Assembly: GCF_010093595.1 (NCBI RefSeq)
Contig: NW_022985438.1
Span: forward strand, 1,574,785 to 1,638,784
Reading direction: 5' to 3'
DNA: 64,000 nt
DNA from: Mytilinidion resinicola
Taxonomy: Eukaryota > Ascomycota > Dothideomycetes > Mytilinidiales > Mytilinidiaceae
Shown here: positions 29,870 to 43,793 of the stretch, piece after piece
Position numbering within the stretch: the first letter of the stretch is position 1
Layout of the letters: every line of letters starts with the position of its first letter
Program-made: the position numbers and the translations under genes
Notes under the pieces: model-generated
What the model was told of the DNA's origin: nothing
Database searches by the model: none
The model's input: the letters and a program-made list of their open reading frames with translations, nothing else

Positions 29870-31766
29870 ATGAATTCCACTACGATGCAGCCGCCGAAGG
29901 CACCGTCCCAGTGGGCAAGTCCCACCGAATGGGATCGACACAAGGCGAAGATCTCGGAGCTTTATGAGACTATGGAGCTGAAGGATGTAATGAGCACAAT
30001 GGAGAAGGATTATGGCTTCAAGGCCACGTCAGTTCCCACAAGCAGACAATTTGTAGCATTGAAGTCAGGCTGATGACGAGCACCCAGGAAAAAAATGTAC
30101 AATACACGTATTGCGAAATGGGAACTGAACAAGCGCATACAAGCCAACGACTACGGTAGCATGATCAGAAAGAAACGAAAGCGTGCGCAAGAGGACTGCG
30201 GCAAGAAGTCAACATTCATCCTTCACGGAAGAGCTGTGCCAGATGCCAAAATCGCACGATTTGAAGCAAGAACCGGGAGACAAGAGGTTGACGACCTCAT
30301 AGCTACTGCCCGTACGTTATTCAAATACGTCTAGATACTAAGCTATCGAGCTGATCAGCTCCTCAGCAACACCGCCGGGTTTGATTTGCAGAACCCCAAC
30401 GCCTTCAAGCCCGTTTCATCGCTCTGTTATTCCTGCGGCTTCAGCTCTCCTTTCACCTACGAGCTCAACTGGGAGTATCTGGAACTTCATTTCCTGGAAC
30501 GAATCCACAAATCAGCCTTCAGAGCCTTCTAGATTCCATCAGTCTACCGACTCATCTGCGAACCTGGCTGGATCTCAATCCGTCGACGTGACAATGGGCG
30601 GCAGTGAAGTCTTTGCTAGATTTTCACCAACCCTTGGTACTCGAAATTTGCTTCAAAGCCAGCGCCAATCCCATGCAGGTTCCGTCAATGCATTCCTACA
30701 CCACTACCAGGACGAGTTTCTGTCCTTGCCGCATTCGAGTCCCGGACTACAGAAAGCCATTATCGCCACAACTACTAGCCCCAGTAGCTCACCCACATTT
30801 TCCATTGCATCCCTTCGGCAGATCACACCAAGCCCCGAGCTTTTGCAAGCCTTCGAGGGCCTAGCTTTTAGTTAAAGTCCTTCGCTCTCAAGCACTGAAT
30901 GGTGGTCTTCATTCGCCAACTTTAGAGAATCCTGTCCAGCAAGCCAGGCAGCGGTTACTCTCATTAGTCAGGTCGAGGACTACCTTAGAAATCGTGCGCA
31001 AATCCTGGACAACTATCCTGACCAAATGGAGTTCGGATTCATCCTCTCACAAGTCAGATGTGAGTCTGATTGCCTGTACTGCGACCAAGTAGGACAGCAG
31101 CGTGGCTCGCGGAAGTGTATAACTCTTCAGGTTTGCGGTATTGCTATCATTCGTGCGCGTAAACAAAAGTGGAATCTTAACAAAAGCTTGAGGTTTGGCT
31201 ATGCTGCATTCCAGCTGTACTTTGAGACCTTCAGGACCCTGAACGGTAACCGAGAATATATGGCGCTGCTACTCCGATTTGAGTCACTCATGCAAGGTTA
31301 CCAACGAATAGATTACGAACATGCCCACATATCGACTCTTGCTGAGCAAGATCTATTGACTTCGCTCGGCCCAAACCACTACCTGACTCGGACCGCAATT
31401 TTAGACGTCGCGCTCCAATGCGTTGGGTTAGGAAAATACGCGGAGGCGGAAAGCAAGCTCAAGATAGTGCTTAAGGAATCATTTGATGATGTTTTTCTGC
31501 TATGTAGTGGCACGACTTTTCCACAAGATATTGGCACGGCTGTCAGACTAGTGACCCAGGGGCATGTTCAAGTAGAGTTCGGCGAGGATGACATGTTGTG
31601 CTGCTCATATCGTTGTATGAATGGAACACGGGTTGGAGAAGATTGGTGTCATTATGAGACGGGAGAATTAAACGTGAGGGAGATTGAACTCCGTGGCACT
31701 GCCACTTGGCTATTGTCAAGACTACGCTACGACAAGGGACAGATACGAACTATAGGTTCAGTTTGA
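29870..31766 (+). CDS. Clr5-domain protein, possibly interrupted
   Basis: Exons 29870-30027 and 30088-30311 encode a Clr5 domain: WDRHKAKISELYETMELKDV, MEKDYGFKAT/KKMYNTRIAKWELNK (joined across intron 1), the helical module first known from the fission yeast silencing factor Clr5 and common in fungi. Intron 2 (30312-30366) joins to exon 3 (from 30367), a Ser/Pro-rich linker. A TAA at 30873-30875 then ends a 296-residue product, yet the same frame resumes at once and stays open to 31766. That part ends with TPR-like helices (LGPNHYLTRTAILDVALQCV, KYAEAESKLKIVL), as in full Clr5 proteins. Either a 69-base intron with a weak gttaaa donor (30871-30939) gives a 570-residue protein, or the gene carries a nonsense mutation. 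Role: probably nuclear; unproven. Confidence 0.65.
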
Positions 31767-31978
31767 ACAGTTCATTGAAAGTTGCTTCTGGGCAACAGAG
31801 TTCCTTCTCATACTCAAACGCTAATATAACGTTTATCTCTCAATGCCTAAACTTGCAGTCGCTGATATAATGCAGTATCATAGCATTGAAGTCATCGGGG
31901 ACCAGTAGACACGTCCTATAAGATTGGACATATTTCATAACGTGCACTCAAACCATTTCAAGTTCAGTATGACCCACT

Positions 31979-33136
31979 TCAACGCCTTCTCGCCCTCGCA
32001 AACCTTTCATGCCATTTCCGCGAAGCAGACCCTGCTGCCTTGGAGCCCTCACCAAAGCCGTCGGACCCCCCTTTGATAGAGATCGTTGTCGACGTGGGGA
32101 GGATGTAGAGGTCTTTGATAGCATCAAGCTTCGCGTCATCACGCCACAACTCGGGAAGTATGTCTTTCCAAGACTCTACAAATACTGAGGTGTGGAGATC
32201 CTGAATTGAAGATTCACTTGCAAGGAGAGTGCGCCCGACAAATGAAACGGTGACTCGGCGGTCGATCGAAGTCCCTGATAACATGAGTTAAGTCTCACAT
32301 TATGACTGGAGGGAAACTCACACGTTGTATCGCCCACGTGATCATCAGTAGCCAAGCGCGAAAGCAAGGAATAGAACAGATCCACGGGAAAGCCTTCGTC
32401 ATCTATGGCTTTCAGCAGGTCCTCGGTCAAGAACTGCTTGTTCAAGTTTATCCCCTCAGCCAATGCAGCCACATTGATCGACTTCCAGAGCTTAAGCAAT
32501 GTCACCGCAGAAGGCTTGAACGAGCTCCCCGCGAACTCGAATGCGATCAATTCACGCCAGCCCAATTCACACTGCGCGTCGGACAAGGGGACGTCGGAGA
32601 AGACTTTCGATTTGCTGTTCCCGTTACCTGCTGCGTCGACCATGTCATCGTCGGCCATGTCGTAGAGCGGCAACGCTTCTTTCAAGTAGGGGATGGCGGT
32701 GCCGGCCACGGGATGCAGCTCCAATGTCGTGGGACATGTTGCTATGGCAGACACCCCTGGGACTGGCATGGAATCACCATGGGAGGTGAGCACGCATTTG
32801 GTGACGAAGACGGAGTTAGACGTCTGCACTTGGCGCAGCTGGTACGTTTGGGTTGGAGTGCATAGGACGGCATATGCGGGCTTCGAGCTAGGTGCGCTGG
32901 ATGTGGTGGGTGGCGCTTGAGACTTGACTGAGAGACTATAAATAGTTAGATCTGTCAATCAGGAATGATAAGAGTCAACAAATATCAAAAGAGGAACACA
33001 TGTCTTACATGGGTGCATTGGATGCATTGGGAGAGTCGATGAGGGCGAGAATCTCGGGAGGCAACTCGACGAGGCGGAACTGCTGCTGGTCGTGGACCAC
33101 AGAGAAGGGGACACCACTGTCGTCCTGGGTGGCCAT
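31979..33136 (-). CDS. DCC1: Sister chromatid cohesion protein Dcc1
   Basis: A 345-residue protein in three exons: 33136-33009, 32935-32322 and 32274-31979. Dcc1 with Ctf8 and Ctf18 forms the alternative clamp loader that acts on PCNA at forks and is needed for sister chromatid cohesion. Family signatures are FRLVELPPEIL near the start, YAVLCTPTQTYQLRQVQTSN, the Asp/Leu-rich middle, the winged-helix region with LWKSINVAALAEGINL and FYSLLSRLA, and the C-terminal RVTVSFVGRTLLAS with VESWKDILPELWRDD. Introns are 73 and 47 bases. A short gapped loop (AGNGNSKSKVFSDV) is variable. The gene is divergent from the RhoGEF gene. Confidence 0.88.
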
Positions 33137-33582
33137 GGTGTGTAATTAAGAAGACTGCGTTCTGCTGTGTGATATTTGCAAGTGATGGCTGTTGTGACAG
33201 TTTGAGTGGTCCCTCCTCCAAATCACGTGAATTACAGACGCGACCTTACGCGACAAGGGTCTAGAATTACACAACAACAAACCGTCGACCCTTGAGCATA
33301 CGCCAAAAATAGACTTGCGCGCACCCGCCGCTGGGGATCCCAACCTTCAATCAACTCTGCTTCGACGTGTCCTGCAGGCTGGCTGCAGGCCCACCAGTTT
33401 TGTTTTGAATCTACCTGCAACACCGCTGATCGCGTCCTCGACACCGCCGACCGCCTCGACATCCTCCTTTTCTCCTCCGTCGCATTGCGCGCCATGCTCC
33501 AGCAGTCGGCCCAGGCATGCTAAAGCTGTAGAGCTTCCTCAGAGACCGCGTTTCCCGCCCTGTTCTCGCGCAATTGGCCAAT
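33137..33582. promoter_or_regulatory. Shared divergent promoter of DCC1 and RhoGEF gene
   Basis: 446 bases separate the two start codons. A perfect palindromic tcacgtga lies at 33223-33230, close to the DCC1 side. It fits bHLH (Cbf1-type) sites. No TATA box is evident. Confidence 0.45.
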
Positions 33583-36500
33583 ATGGTGGTCATCACTGCT
33601 GCCCCAGCAGCCCTTCCGCCGCAGGAATTGTCTCTGTTCTATACGACCGACGAGCTCCTCTCCAATTCTCCAATACTCCTCTTCTACGGCACAAGCCCCG
33701 CGAACCACAACAATCCTGCGGGCCAGCATCGCATCTCTGCCCATGTCTTCACCCCAGCTGGCCTACAGAGCTTCACCCGGCTCATGGTATCGCCCACCGC
33801 CCCATTCTACAGCGCCGTCACCTGTCTACCCCATGAAGAGCAGGGTGATGAGGTGTGCCGAGGACTCGCCTTCAGTCTGTACAAATACTTTGCTGAGCTC
33901 CCTGTCACTGTCAGGAATGTGTGGGAGACACACTGTAACTCTCTGGGAAACTTGCCTTCGGCGCCGAGGCTCTTCACAGAGTCGCACGCAGCGATGCTAG
34001 CTAGTCGCATGGTAAAAGTCGACAACGTTGTTGAGGTTATCAACGACGTGAGAGAGGCTTTGGGGGAGCAAAACCTAGCATGGCTCGATTTGGACGTAGT
34101 TCTCCCCGCTGGAACCATTCAGAAGCTGGACAACCCACGCGAGTCGAACCTTTTTGACATACCAGAAGATGAGGTGCTGCACCAGAGATATGGTCAGTAT
34201 GCGCCAGTCGTCAAACTATTTGGCGAAACAGCCTTCATCCCAACATCGAAGCTCCGCCGAGCGCCATCGAAACCGACAGCTCTCAACCGATCACAATCCT
34301 TTTCAAGGAAACAGAAGGAAACTCTCCGGCGCGAGATGTGCGAGTTGTTGGATACAGAAGAGAGCTATATTAGCAAGGTTTACGACCTCATACATAGCGT
34401 AGCTGCAGATTTCCGCCAGAAAGCCAGAACCAAGAGCGGCGGGAGCTCAAGTCCTAGCGAGGATGCTCTCAAGGGGCTGTTCCCTCCTAGTCTCGACCGC
34501 ATTCTCGAGGTCAATTCCGATTTTATGGAGGCAATTCGAGGCATTCTAGAAGATACGGAGAACGACGCGATTCAAGATATTGAACAGGCCACAGACGATG
34601 TTTATGTCGCTCCGCTTCGTGGCCAGAAGGACGTAAAAGACGTGACTGGAGCATTGAAGCTAAGCAAGGCTTTAGTGGAATGGTTTCCAAAGTTTGCGGA
34701 TTGCTACATCGATTACATCCAGGCCCATGCTGAGTTCTCACAACTTTTGAAGATATTCACGAAAGAGACGGGATCTAGCTTCTCAAAGCGAGTGCATGAA
34801 ACTGGTGAGCAGCGTCTCATGTCCATGCTCATCGAGCCTGTTCAGCGCCTTCCGCGCTATAATTTGTACATCGACAACATTGTCAAGCAGCTCCCAGTAC
34901 GCCATCCTGCTATCAAATCGCTTCTCAAAGCTAGGGATATCATCTCAGAAATCTGTTCTAGAGATTCTCCTACATCTCAACAAATGAAGGTGATTGATCG
35001 TTTGCGAAAGATGGTCTTCGGTTGGCCTCCGACATTCCAGCCCCTTGGCCGGCTTATCAATGCGGTCGACTTTGTGGAACTTGCACCACCTTACCGTTCT
35101 GAGGGACAAGCTTCCGCAGCAGCAACTGGCATATTTCTCCTATTTGCCGACTCTCTCATACTTCTAAGTAGACCTGTTGGCAGTAGCATCACAGCTCGTA
35201 GTGTGCTGGCTGATGTGGATACGCCAAAACTGACAGAAGATTATTCTGGATCCTCCCAACTCATCTTCCACCAGGCTGTCAGACTTAACGATGTTTTTGT
35301 CAGCGAACAATCGGATGGAAAAACACTCCAGCTATTAGCTCCAATGCCCACACCAAGCCAGTCCGCGAGGCCAAGAAGCCGCGATCGACCCTCCGGCGTC
35401 GGCGTCCGAATGTTCTCCCTGAATGGTCCCTATGAAGGGAAGGCCCATAAATGGACAGAGGATGTGATCAAAGCCAGAGTTGAAGGCAGATTTCCGGAGG
35501 CAGAACGAGAAGGCTACAGATGGGAGGTACGGACTCTATCCGGGGACCTTAGCTTGTTCTCTGCCATCTTTGAGAACGACGACCAGGAGCTGCCAGAAGG
35601 GAGGGCTGGCCCAGCCAAGATACGCGTTGTGGTCGATCCAGCAACATCGAACAAATTCGCTGGTCTTGGTGAGAACGGGATTGAAGCTGTAGCTTGCATC
35701 TCGATACTAAGCAACGACTTCTTCCTGTTGGAGGTCAACGGGATAAACAAGTATGGAACGAGCGATCGACTTACAGCCTCCGAGTTCCTGCCCGTGCTCA
35801 CAAAGCGATGTAAGTAGCTTTGAGTTTCTCGTCCCATCCACTAATCTACGTTTTGACTAATTCTTCTAGTGAGCAACTTCTTGCAAATGCGCAACAATAT
35901 CAGGAATCCCGCCCTTGCCGTCACGTTCCTATCCCGCAATCAGCATATTCTCAAGTCTCTTGCGCTTCAAACCGAAAAGTCCCGACCAAGCAGTCCTCAG
36001 GAACGGACATTCCGGCCACCTTCTCCTGTGAAGATGCTCTCCAATCTGTTCGGAGGCAGTGTAGCTAAAGACTCCGGTGGGACTCGGAGATTCCATCGCA
36101 ATCCGCCTTCCCTCAGCGATTTTCCACGAATGGCCCCTCCATCAGGTCCACCATCAAGGACGCAGAGCAGAGATGGGGAGTTGTCTCGACCCACGTCTTC
36201 TAGCAGAACAATAGGTTTCAATGCTTCTGAGTTAAATTTAGAGTCATTATCGAAATTAGAGGAAACCTTGGCAACTTACGTGTTGGCATTACAAGCTCGT
36301 AAAGGAAACATCGTGGGCAGGACTCTTCGAGGGCGAGGTGGCGCAGACGAGCTCGTTGTCAACGAACTTTACAATACGCTGCTCGAAGACCCGAACAAAC
36401 ACGATGCCGCCGCCCAAGCCTCCGTTGATGTTCTCTTCTCGGCATTCGAAAAGTTCCTGAAGGTTGCTTGGACGGAAAAGATGGGGCCTGTTATATCACA

Positions 36501-38247
36501 ATCTGTCCTGACTACCTTGCAACTCAGATCTGACTCCATGCATCCAGCTGAGTTCGAGGATTTCTTCCGGATGACCTTCGCGGAAATGGCTCCGCAGAAT
36601 CAGCGTGCGCTGCGCGCCACAGTCAAGCTGCTCGCGGATCTTTTAGACGGAACCGGAAACGATGGTGACCGTGGAATCCTCACTGTAGCTTTCGCTGAGG
36701 TTCTCGTTCCTGAAGGCAGTGCTAACGACTACATCTCGTTACTTGACCGGTTCATAAACGATATAGAGGGTCTCTTTGATGAGCATCTTCTGGGCGGCCT
36801 CTCTACTCCAAACCATGGCTCCATGACATCTGAGTCGCGAGCACGTTCGGTGAATACTGGATCAATGAGTTCGAATGCGTCTTCGCTCCGAAAGCGTTTC
36901 GGCTTCGGAACACTGAGCCGAGAGAATAGTAAATCGGAACATGAGTCAAAGGTGGGATCGCTTTGGCGCACTTTGAGCAAGACTGGCCATGGTGGAGACA
37001 CTCAACCACCGAGCATATCAAAAGCAACTTCTTTGGGACGATCCAATTCCACAGACACGAATATTCGAACATCTCCGAAGCGTCCTTCGTCCCGCGACCG
37101 TCCGACGGTACTGGGCGCTTTTAGTTTCGAGAACGGAGAAGGGTTCTCGGGCAAGTCGTATGTGGGGGCTGGGCTGGGGACAATTGGAGAGGTACCTTCT
37201 ACTGCAGGGCCTCCTAGGAAGAAACGACGCTCTTCTCTCTCTGACCTCAAGTCTTTGCAGGCGTCCGCCAATCACACTCCTACGTGGTCTCCACAGACAC
37301 CCCGACACTTTGATTCGGCCCAGCGTAGCATCAGACAGAGGAGTACCTCGCCACATACCCCCTCGCCAACTAAAACTGTTACTCATATTCCCACTCCCAC
37401 TCGACTTGGGTCTCCCATGCGGAAAGACAACTCGCCTGCAAATGCCCTCGACCGACCAACTCTCAGCCGCCCACATTCCAAGGGTTCACAACCTCCTGGA
37501 AAGTCTGATGAAGTCAGTGTCAAATCTCACAGCCCCTCCAAGCGTCGTACCGAGTCAATTTCTGGTATCCCGACGCTTAAGAGCGCTGCCAGCAGCGCCG
37601 GGCTTAGTGAGAAGCCCACATCTGGCAACGTGACCAGACTCCCGCCCACCCCCGGCTCCTCCATGAAGCCAGGGGCAAACGTATCTCCACCGAAGAAACT
37701 CCGCATGCAGAGTCCCCAGAAGCTCCGCGAGCGTCTTCAAAACGAGCAAAGAGCAATCAACTCCGCTTCAAAGGATCTCCAGGCCGAGCTGTCCGCAATT
37801 GGCAAGGAGCTAGCCGCCACACCTTCATCGAGTCGTCCTCTACGCCTCGCCACCACCACCTCGGCGCCTCCCGTTACGCCCAACGCAAGATCACTCGAGT
37901 CTCGCGTCTCGACGCTGGAAACTACCGTCCGAACTACGTTCGAGACCCTTAACGCTCGGACGGACTCCATCTCCACAGACCTTGCTTCCTCACTCCAAGT
38001 CTCTGAAACTCGCGTCAAGAAGCTCGACGAGCTGTACCGCGAAGCGAACGCCGAGAACGAAGCACTATACGCACGCTTCAATGACGAGCTCGCCAAGGTC
38101 ATGAAGGCCGTCAAGAAGGGACAGGGCGAAGAGGAGGTGCAGCGGCGGCTGAAAGAGCAGCAAGAGGAGGTGGCGCGATTGCGGAAGGAGAACAATAGGC
38201 TCAAGAGGGAGACGCTGGGGCTGAGGGCTCAGCTGAGGGGTGATTAG
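33583..38247 (+). CDS. Large Rho guanine nucleotide exchange factor with RhoGAP-like region
   Basis: A 1534-residue protein in two exons (33583-35809, 35870-38247; gtaagt intron, phase 1). The start is the first ATG in frame. Residues about 1-230 form a conserved fungal N-terminal domain (QELSLFYTTDELLSNSPILL). A DH domain follows (about 240-480: RREMCELLDTEESYISKVYD, LMSMLIEPVQRLPRYNLYID is the DH core helix), then a PH-like part. DH domains load GTP on Rho/Cdc42 GTPases. Residues about 870-1045 resemble a RhoGAP helical bundle, notably APQNQRALRATVKLLADLLD. A Ser/Pro-rich disordered stretch and a C-terminal coiled coil (about 1370-1530) complete it. It probably acts in polarity or septation at the cortex. 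Confidence 0.85.
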
Positions 38248-38738
38248 GTTTGGGCATGGGATGAGTGAGGGAAGGGAAGGAAGGCGTTTGAAACGAGGGG
38301 ATGCATTGGGCGTTCCGGTTGTATGAATATTGACTGTACGATTAGGTGCTGCTGGGTTGAGGTGTTGGGGACTACTTGGTTTGGATGTGGGAAAAAAGCC
38401 TGGGATCTCCTTGCACAGGTTTCTCTTTGCATCGTGATCATGTGGGTGCTCCGCACTGGCGGTACTGGCAGCACACGACAAGCAACGAGAAACGGTGGAC
38501 GAACACAAATAAAAGCTCGATGCGCTGCATCGCATGTACTCTGCTTCAGGAAAGCATATCTTAGACACGGTAGAGCATAGCATGGATAGCATACTCCTAT
38601 AAACCCAGGCATTTCTTGGGTTTTACATACAAAAGTCTAAGCGCTTGTGTTTCGTTGATGTGTCGTTGTCTAAACTTTTACATTAAGGTCCGACTAGGAG
38701 CTATCTAGGTACGTAGTTCTTCAGTATTCCTACTACCA
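38248..38738. other. Convergent intergenic region
   Basis: 491 bases between the stops of the RhoGEF and CCT1 genes, presumably holding both 3' untranslated regions. Nothing else seen. Confidence 0.4.
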
Positions 38739-40556
38739 CTAATGTCCATGCCCGTCATCATCTCCACCCCTCTCCTCCGGATCCAGCTTAATCAGCGTAT
38801 CAATCCGCATGATAGCCACGCACGCCTCGACGGCGCTCTTCAGCTGCTTCACCTTGCTCATACTGGGCTCGAGCACGCCTGCCTTGATCTCGTCGCAGAC
38901 CTTGCCGTTGACGAGGTCCAAACCGTAGTTCTTGTAGTTCTTGGAGCGCGCGATGGCTTTCTGGTCTTTGGTGGCAGCGGGGTCGTCGGCGGTCTTTTGG
39001 GAGAGGGCGTGGCGGCTGCGGAGTTGGGAGACGAGTTCTGAGGCATCTTTTGCGGCGTTGACGGCGAGAGTGGTGGGGATGGCGGTGAGAGCGGCGGCGA
39101 AGGCACCGATGGAGGACTGTTCGCGGGAGCCCTGGGAGGGTATTAGTTTCATGGGTGGGATGTATAGGTTGAAGGAGGATTTGGCACTTACGACTGAGGT
39201 CGCCCATTCCTCGAGGTAGATATGAAGGGCCGTCTCCACCGCTCCTCCGCCGGGTACTACGCGGCCACTCTCCAGAGTCCGCTTTACAGCAGATAAAGAA
39301 TCGTGGACTGACCGCTCCATTTCGTCTAACTGGTAGTCGTTCGATCCGCGGAGAATGATGGAGGCGGAGGAATGGACCTTGGTGCCCTTGACCAAAATGC
39401 ACTCGTCGTCTGAAATGCGCTCTTGTATCACTTCCTCCGCTTGTCCCAGCGAGGAAGCTTCGAACTTCTCGTCGCCGTTCAAATCCGATAGTGAGGAGAT
39501 GAGTGTCGCTCCCGTAGCCTTAGCTATCCTCCGCAAATCCTCCTTTTTGCATCTCCGTACGGCCATAGCGCCCTTCTCAATGAACATCTTCAAGCATAAT
39601 TCGTCAATGCCTTTCGTCGTGAGGACAACGTTGGCACCAGCCTTAAGGATCATCTCCACTCGATCAATCACAATTCCAGCTTCTCGCTCCCTGATCTTCT
39701 CGAGTTGTTGCGGGTCGTCGATAGTGATCTGTACGCCCAGCTTCATTCTCTCTTTCTGCAGATTTATGTCCAGACACGCGATCTTGGCGTCCTGAATCCG
39801 CGTCTTCATGGCCTGGGAGGCGACTGTGCAGTTCAACGCATATCCCTTGATCAACATCGACTCCGTAGCGCTCTTGCCGTGCGCTTTGAGGATATTCACG
39901 GCCTTGACAGGGTATTTGACCTCGCCCTTGGTGTTCGAAGACTTGACAGCCTGCATGGCATCCACGACCAGACTGGCAAAGAAAGCTGAATCGGACCCGA
40001 TAATCTTGCTCGACATGGACGTCTTGGCGATATTGATCAGACTCTCCCGTCCCAGGGTATCCACCTTTATGCTAATATTCTCGTTCATGTATTTCACCGC
40101 CTCGCGGAGCGCCAGCCGGTAGCCTGTGATTATGGTGGTGGGATGTATTTTGTTCTTCATGAGCTCGTTCGCCCGCTTCAACAGCTCCGCCGCTATTATC
40201 ACCACGGATGTGGTCCCGTCTCCGACCTCCTTGTCCTGCTGTTGCGCCAGTTCCACTAATATCTTGCCAGCGGGGTGCTCGACGTCGAGCAGACTGAGAA
40301 TAGTGGCGCCGTCGTTCGTGACGGTGACATCGCCAATGTCGTCCACCATCATCTTGTCCAGTCCTGAGGGGCCGAACGAGGACTTCACTATGTTGGCGAT
40401 TGCGGTCGTTGCGAGAACATTTTGGTCGCGGATGTCCTGGCCACTGATCTTTTCGCCTCCAAGGACTGCGAAGTATTAGCAAGAGTCTCTCACTGAAAGC
40501 TTGGGATAGTTACAGAGGGTGCCGGCGTTCCGCTGCTGCTCGAATATGCCTGCCAT
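38739..40556 (-). CDS. CCT1: Chaperonin CCT/TRiC alpha subunit
   Basis: A 569-residue subunit of the cytosolic ring chaperonin that folds actin and tubulin, in three exons: 40556-40514, 40465-39192 and 39131-38739. Exon 1 is short ([14 protein letters not shown]); splicing yields [19 protein letters not shown]-site signatures: [20 protein letters not shown], the Asp in [10 protein letters not shown], and GGGAVETAL. The ending [20 protein letters not shown] is diagnostic of the alpha subunit. The second intron (39191-39132, 60 bases, gtaagt...cccag) has no stop and length divisible by 3; removal gives ATSV/GSREQ as in other CCT1 proteins. Divergent from prolyl-tRNA synthetase. Confidence 0.96.
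39132..39191 (-). other. In-frame (stop-free) intron in CCT1
   Basis: 60 bases, gtaagt donor, aaactaat branch region, tcccag acceptor. Retention would insert 20 residues after ATSV in a strongly conserved segment, so splicing is near certain. Confidence 0.9.
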
Positions 40557-40969
40557 GGTGATTGTAGGTGGGGTATCGGGTTGTATATAGGACTGCTGCC
40601 TCTACCAGACGCGACAGGTTGAGAAAATCAACGCGATAGTTCTACGGCTAAAAGATTCGCCGGTGCACCACCACTCCAAAATGCTGTGGCTGAGCACTTT
40701 GCCCCACGTGCCCCACCAACGTCCCGTTGACTCTTTAGGACCGCGTTTGTGACTGTCCTGCTGTCCTGTCAACCACCCCAATTGTCTCTCACTTTTGTCA
40801 ACCATAGCCGCGTCCTGGTGAGTATCCTGCTGCGCATTCACCCCCGCTCATAGTCGACCTCTCACTGACTCATTCCACCAGGGTAGCTATTTAAGGCGCC
40901 GTCGCTCGCACCCGATCGCAAACAATTCCTCCCCAAGAACCTCAAGCTTCGCGAAGCCTTGATTACGCC
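40557..40969. promoter_or_regulatory. Shared divergent promoter of CCT1 and prolyl-tRNA synthetase
   Basis: 413 bases between the two ATGs. It contains ccccacgtgcccc (E-box-like cacgtg at 40705-40710) near the middle and a tatata at 40584-40589, only 28 bases from the CCT1 start. Coupled expression of two protein-synthesis/folding genes is plausible. Confidence 0.45.
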
Positions 40970-42986
<2,017 letters not shown>

Positions 42987-43793
42987 CGGATCAGCATAGC
43001 GAGCGGTGTACGGGCACGGGAAAAGAGTCATGTCTTCCTTAGGATGTCTTTCTGAGGGCGTGTATGCGGAGGGCAAAGCGTGTCACGAATATTGAGCGAT
43101 TCAGCTAGGTCGAGCAAAGCCAGGTACCAGGTTAGGTAGGCGTCACGACTATAGGACGAAAAGTCAATGAAATCAGGATTGAAACCAGCGTATGCTTCAA
43201 CTCTCGTCGAGCTGTCTAGCCCGCGTGGATGCATAGTTAGCTCTACAATTGCTTTCAATGCTTTTCGAGGAGTCTTCTTTTTCTGTGAACGCAATTGCGA
43301 TTTGACATATCTCTCTGCCTGTTCTCGAGGTGAACCTTTTGAGTACACACACCCCCGCACGAGCGGTTCCTGCTTCGTCAACTGCCCAACTCCTTCCCAC
43401 CCATCGCCAAGGCCACTTCCCAGAATTGGACTCCGATTACACAGACTTAACTTATCACGCAAGAACCATTCAGTAGAATTTTTTATTTTTTTTTACACAT
43501 TGGTTCTATTTTCTTCTCTGCCTCTTCATCATCATCTCGAGCTATGCCGTAAACCCGCACGCGCCATCATTAAGTAACCCACCTCGATCCCCCCAAACAC
43601 CAATCGAGAAGACCGATTAGGTAGCATCCCGGTACCATAAAAAGAAGCCAGCAAAAGAAGCCACCGACTCAAACCCATTCGCCCGCTAAAACGCTGTAGA
43701 CCGACCATAAACAACAAAAAAATGACCCGCCATAGAGAGAAAAAGATAGACCGTAGATGAGCCTCCAGATATGATAATACAAGCATAGAGCCC
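42987..43793. other. Convergent intergenic region
   Basis: 807 bases between the ProRS stop and the FNIP-like stop. T-rich tracts lie near 43478-43495. Minus (43028-43462) and plus (43167-43577) frames here lack good starts or conserved features, and I do not call them. Confidence 0.4.

Noticed and set aside
43028..43462. 144-codon minus-strand frame
   Set aside because: Starts at TTG, has no early ATG and no recognisable domain; lies in the 3' flank between two convergent genes.
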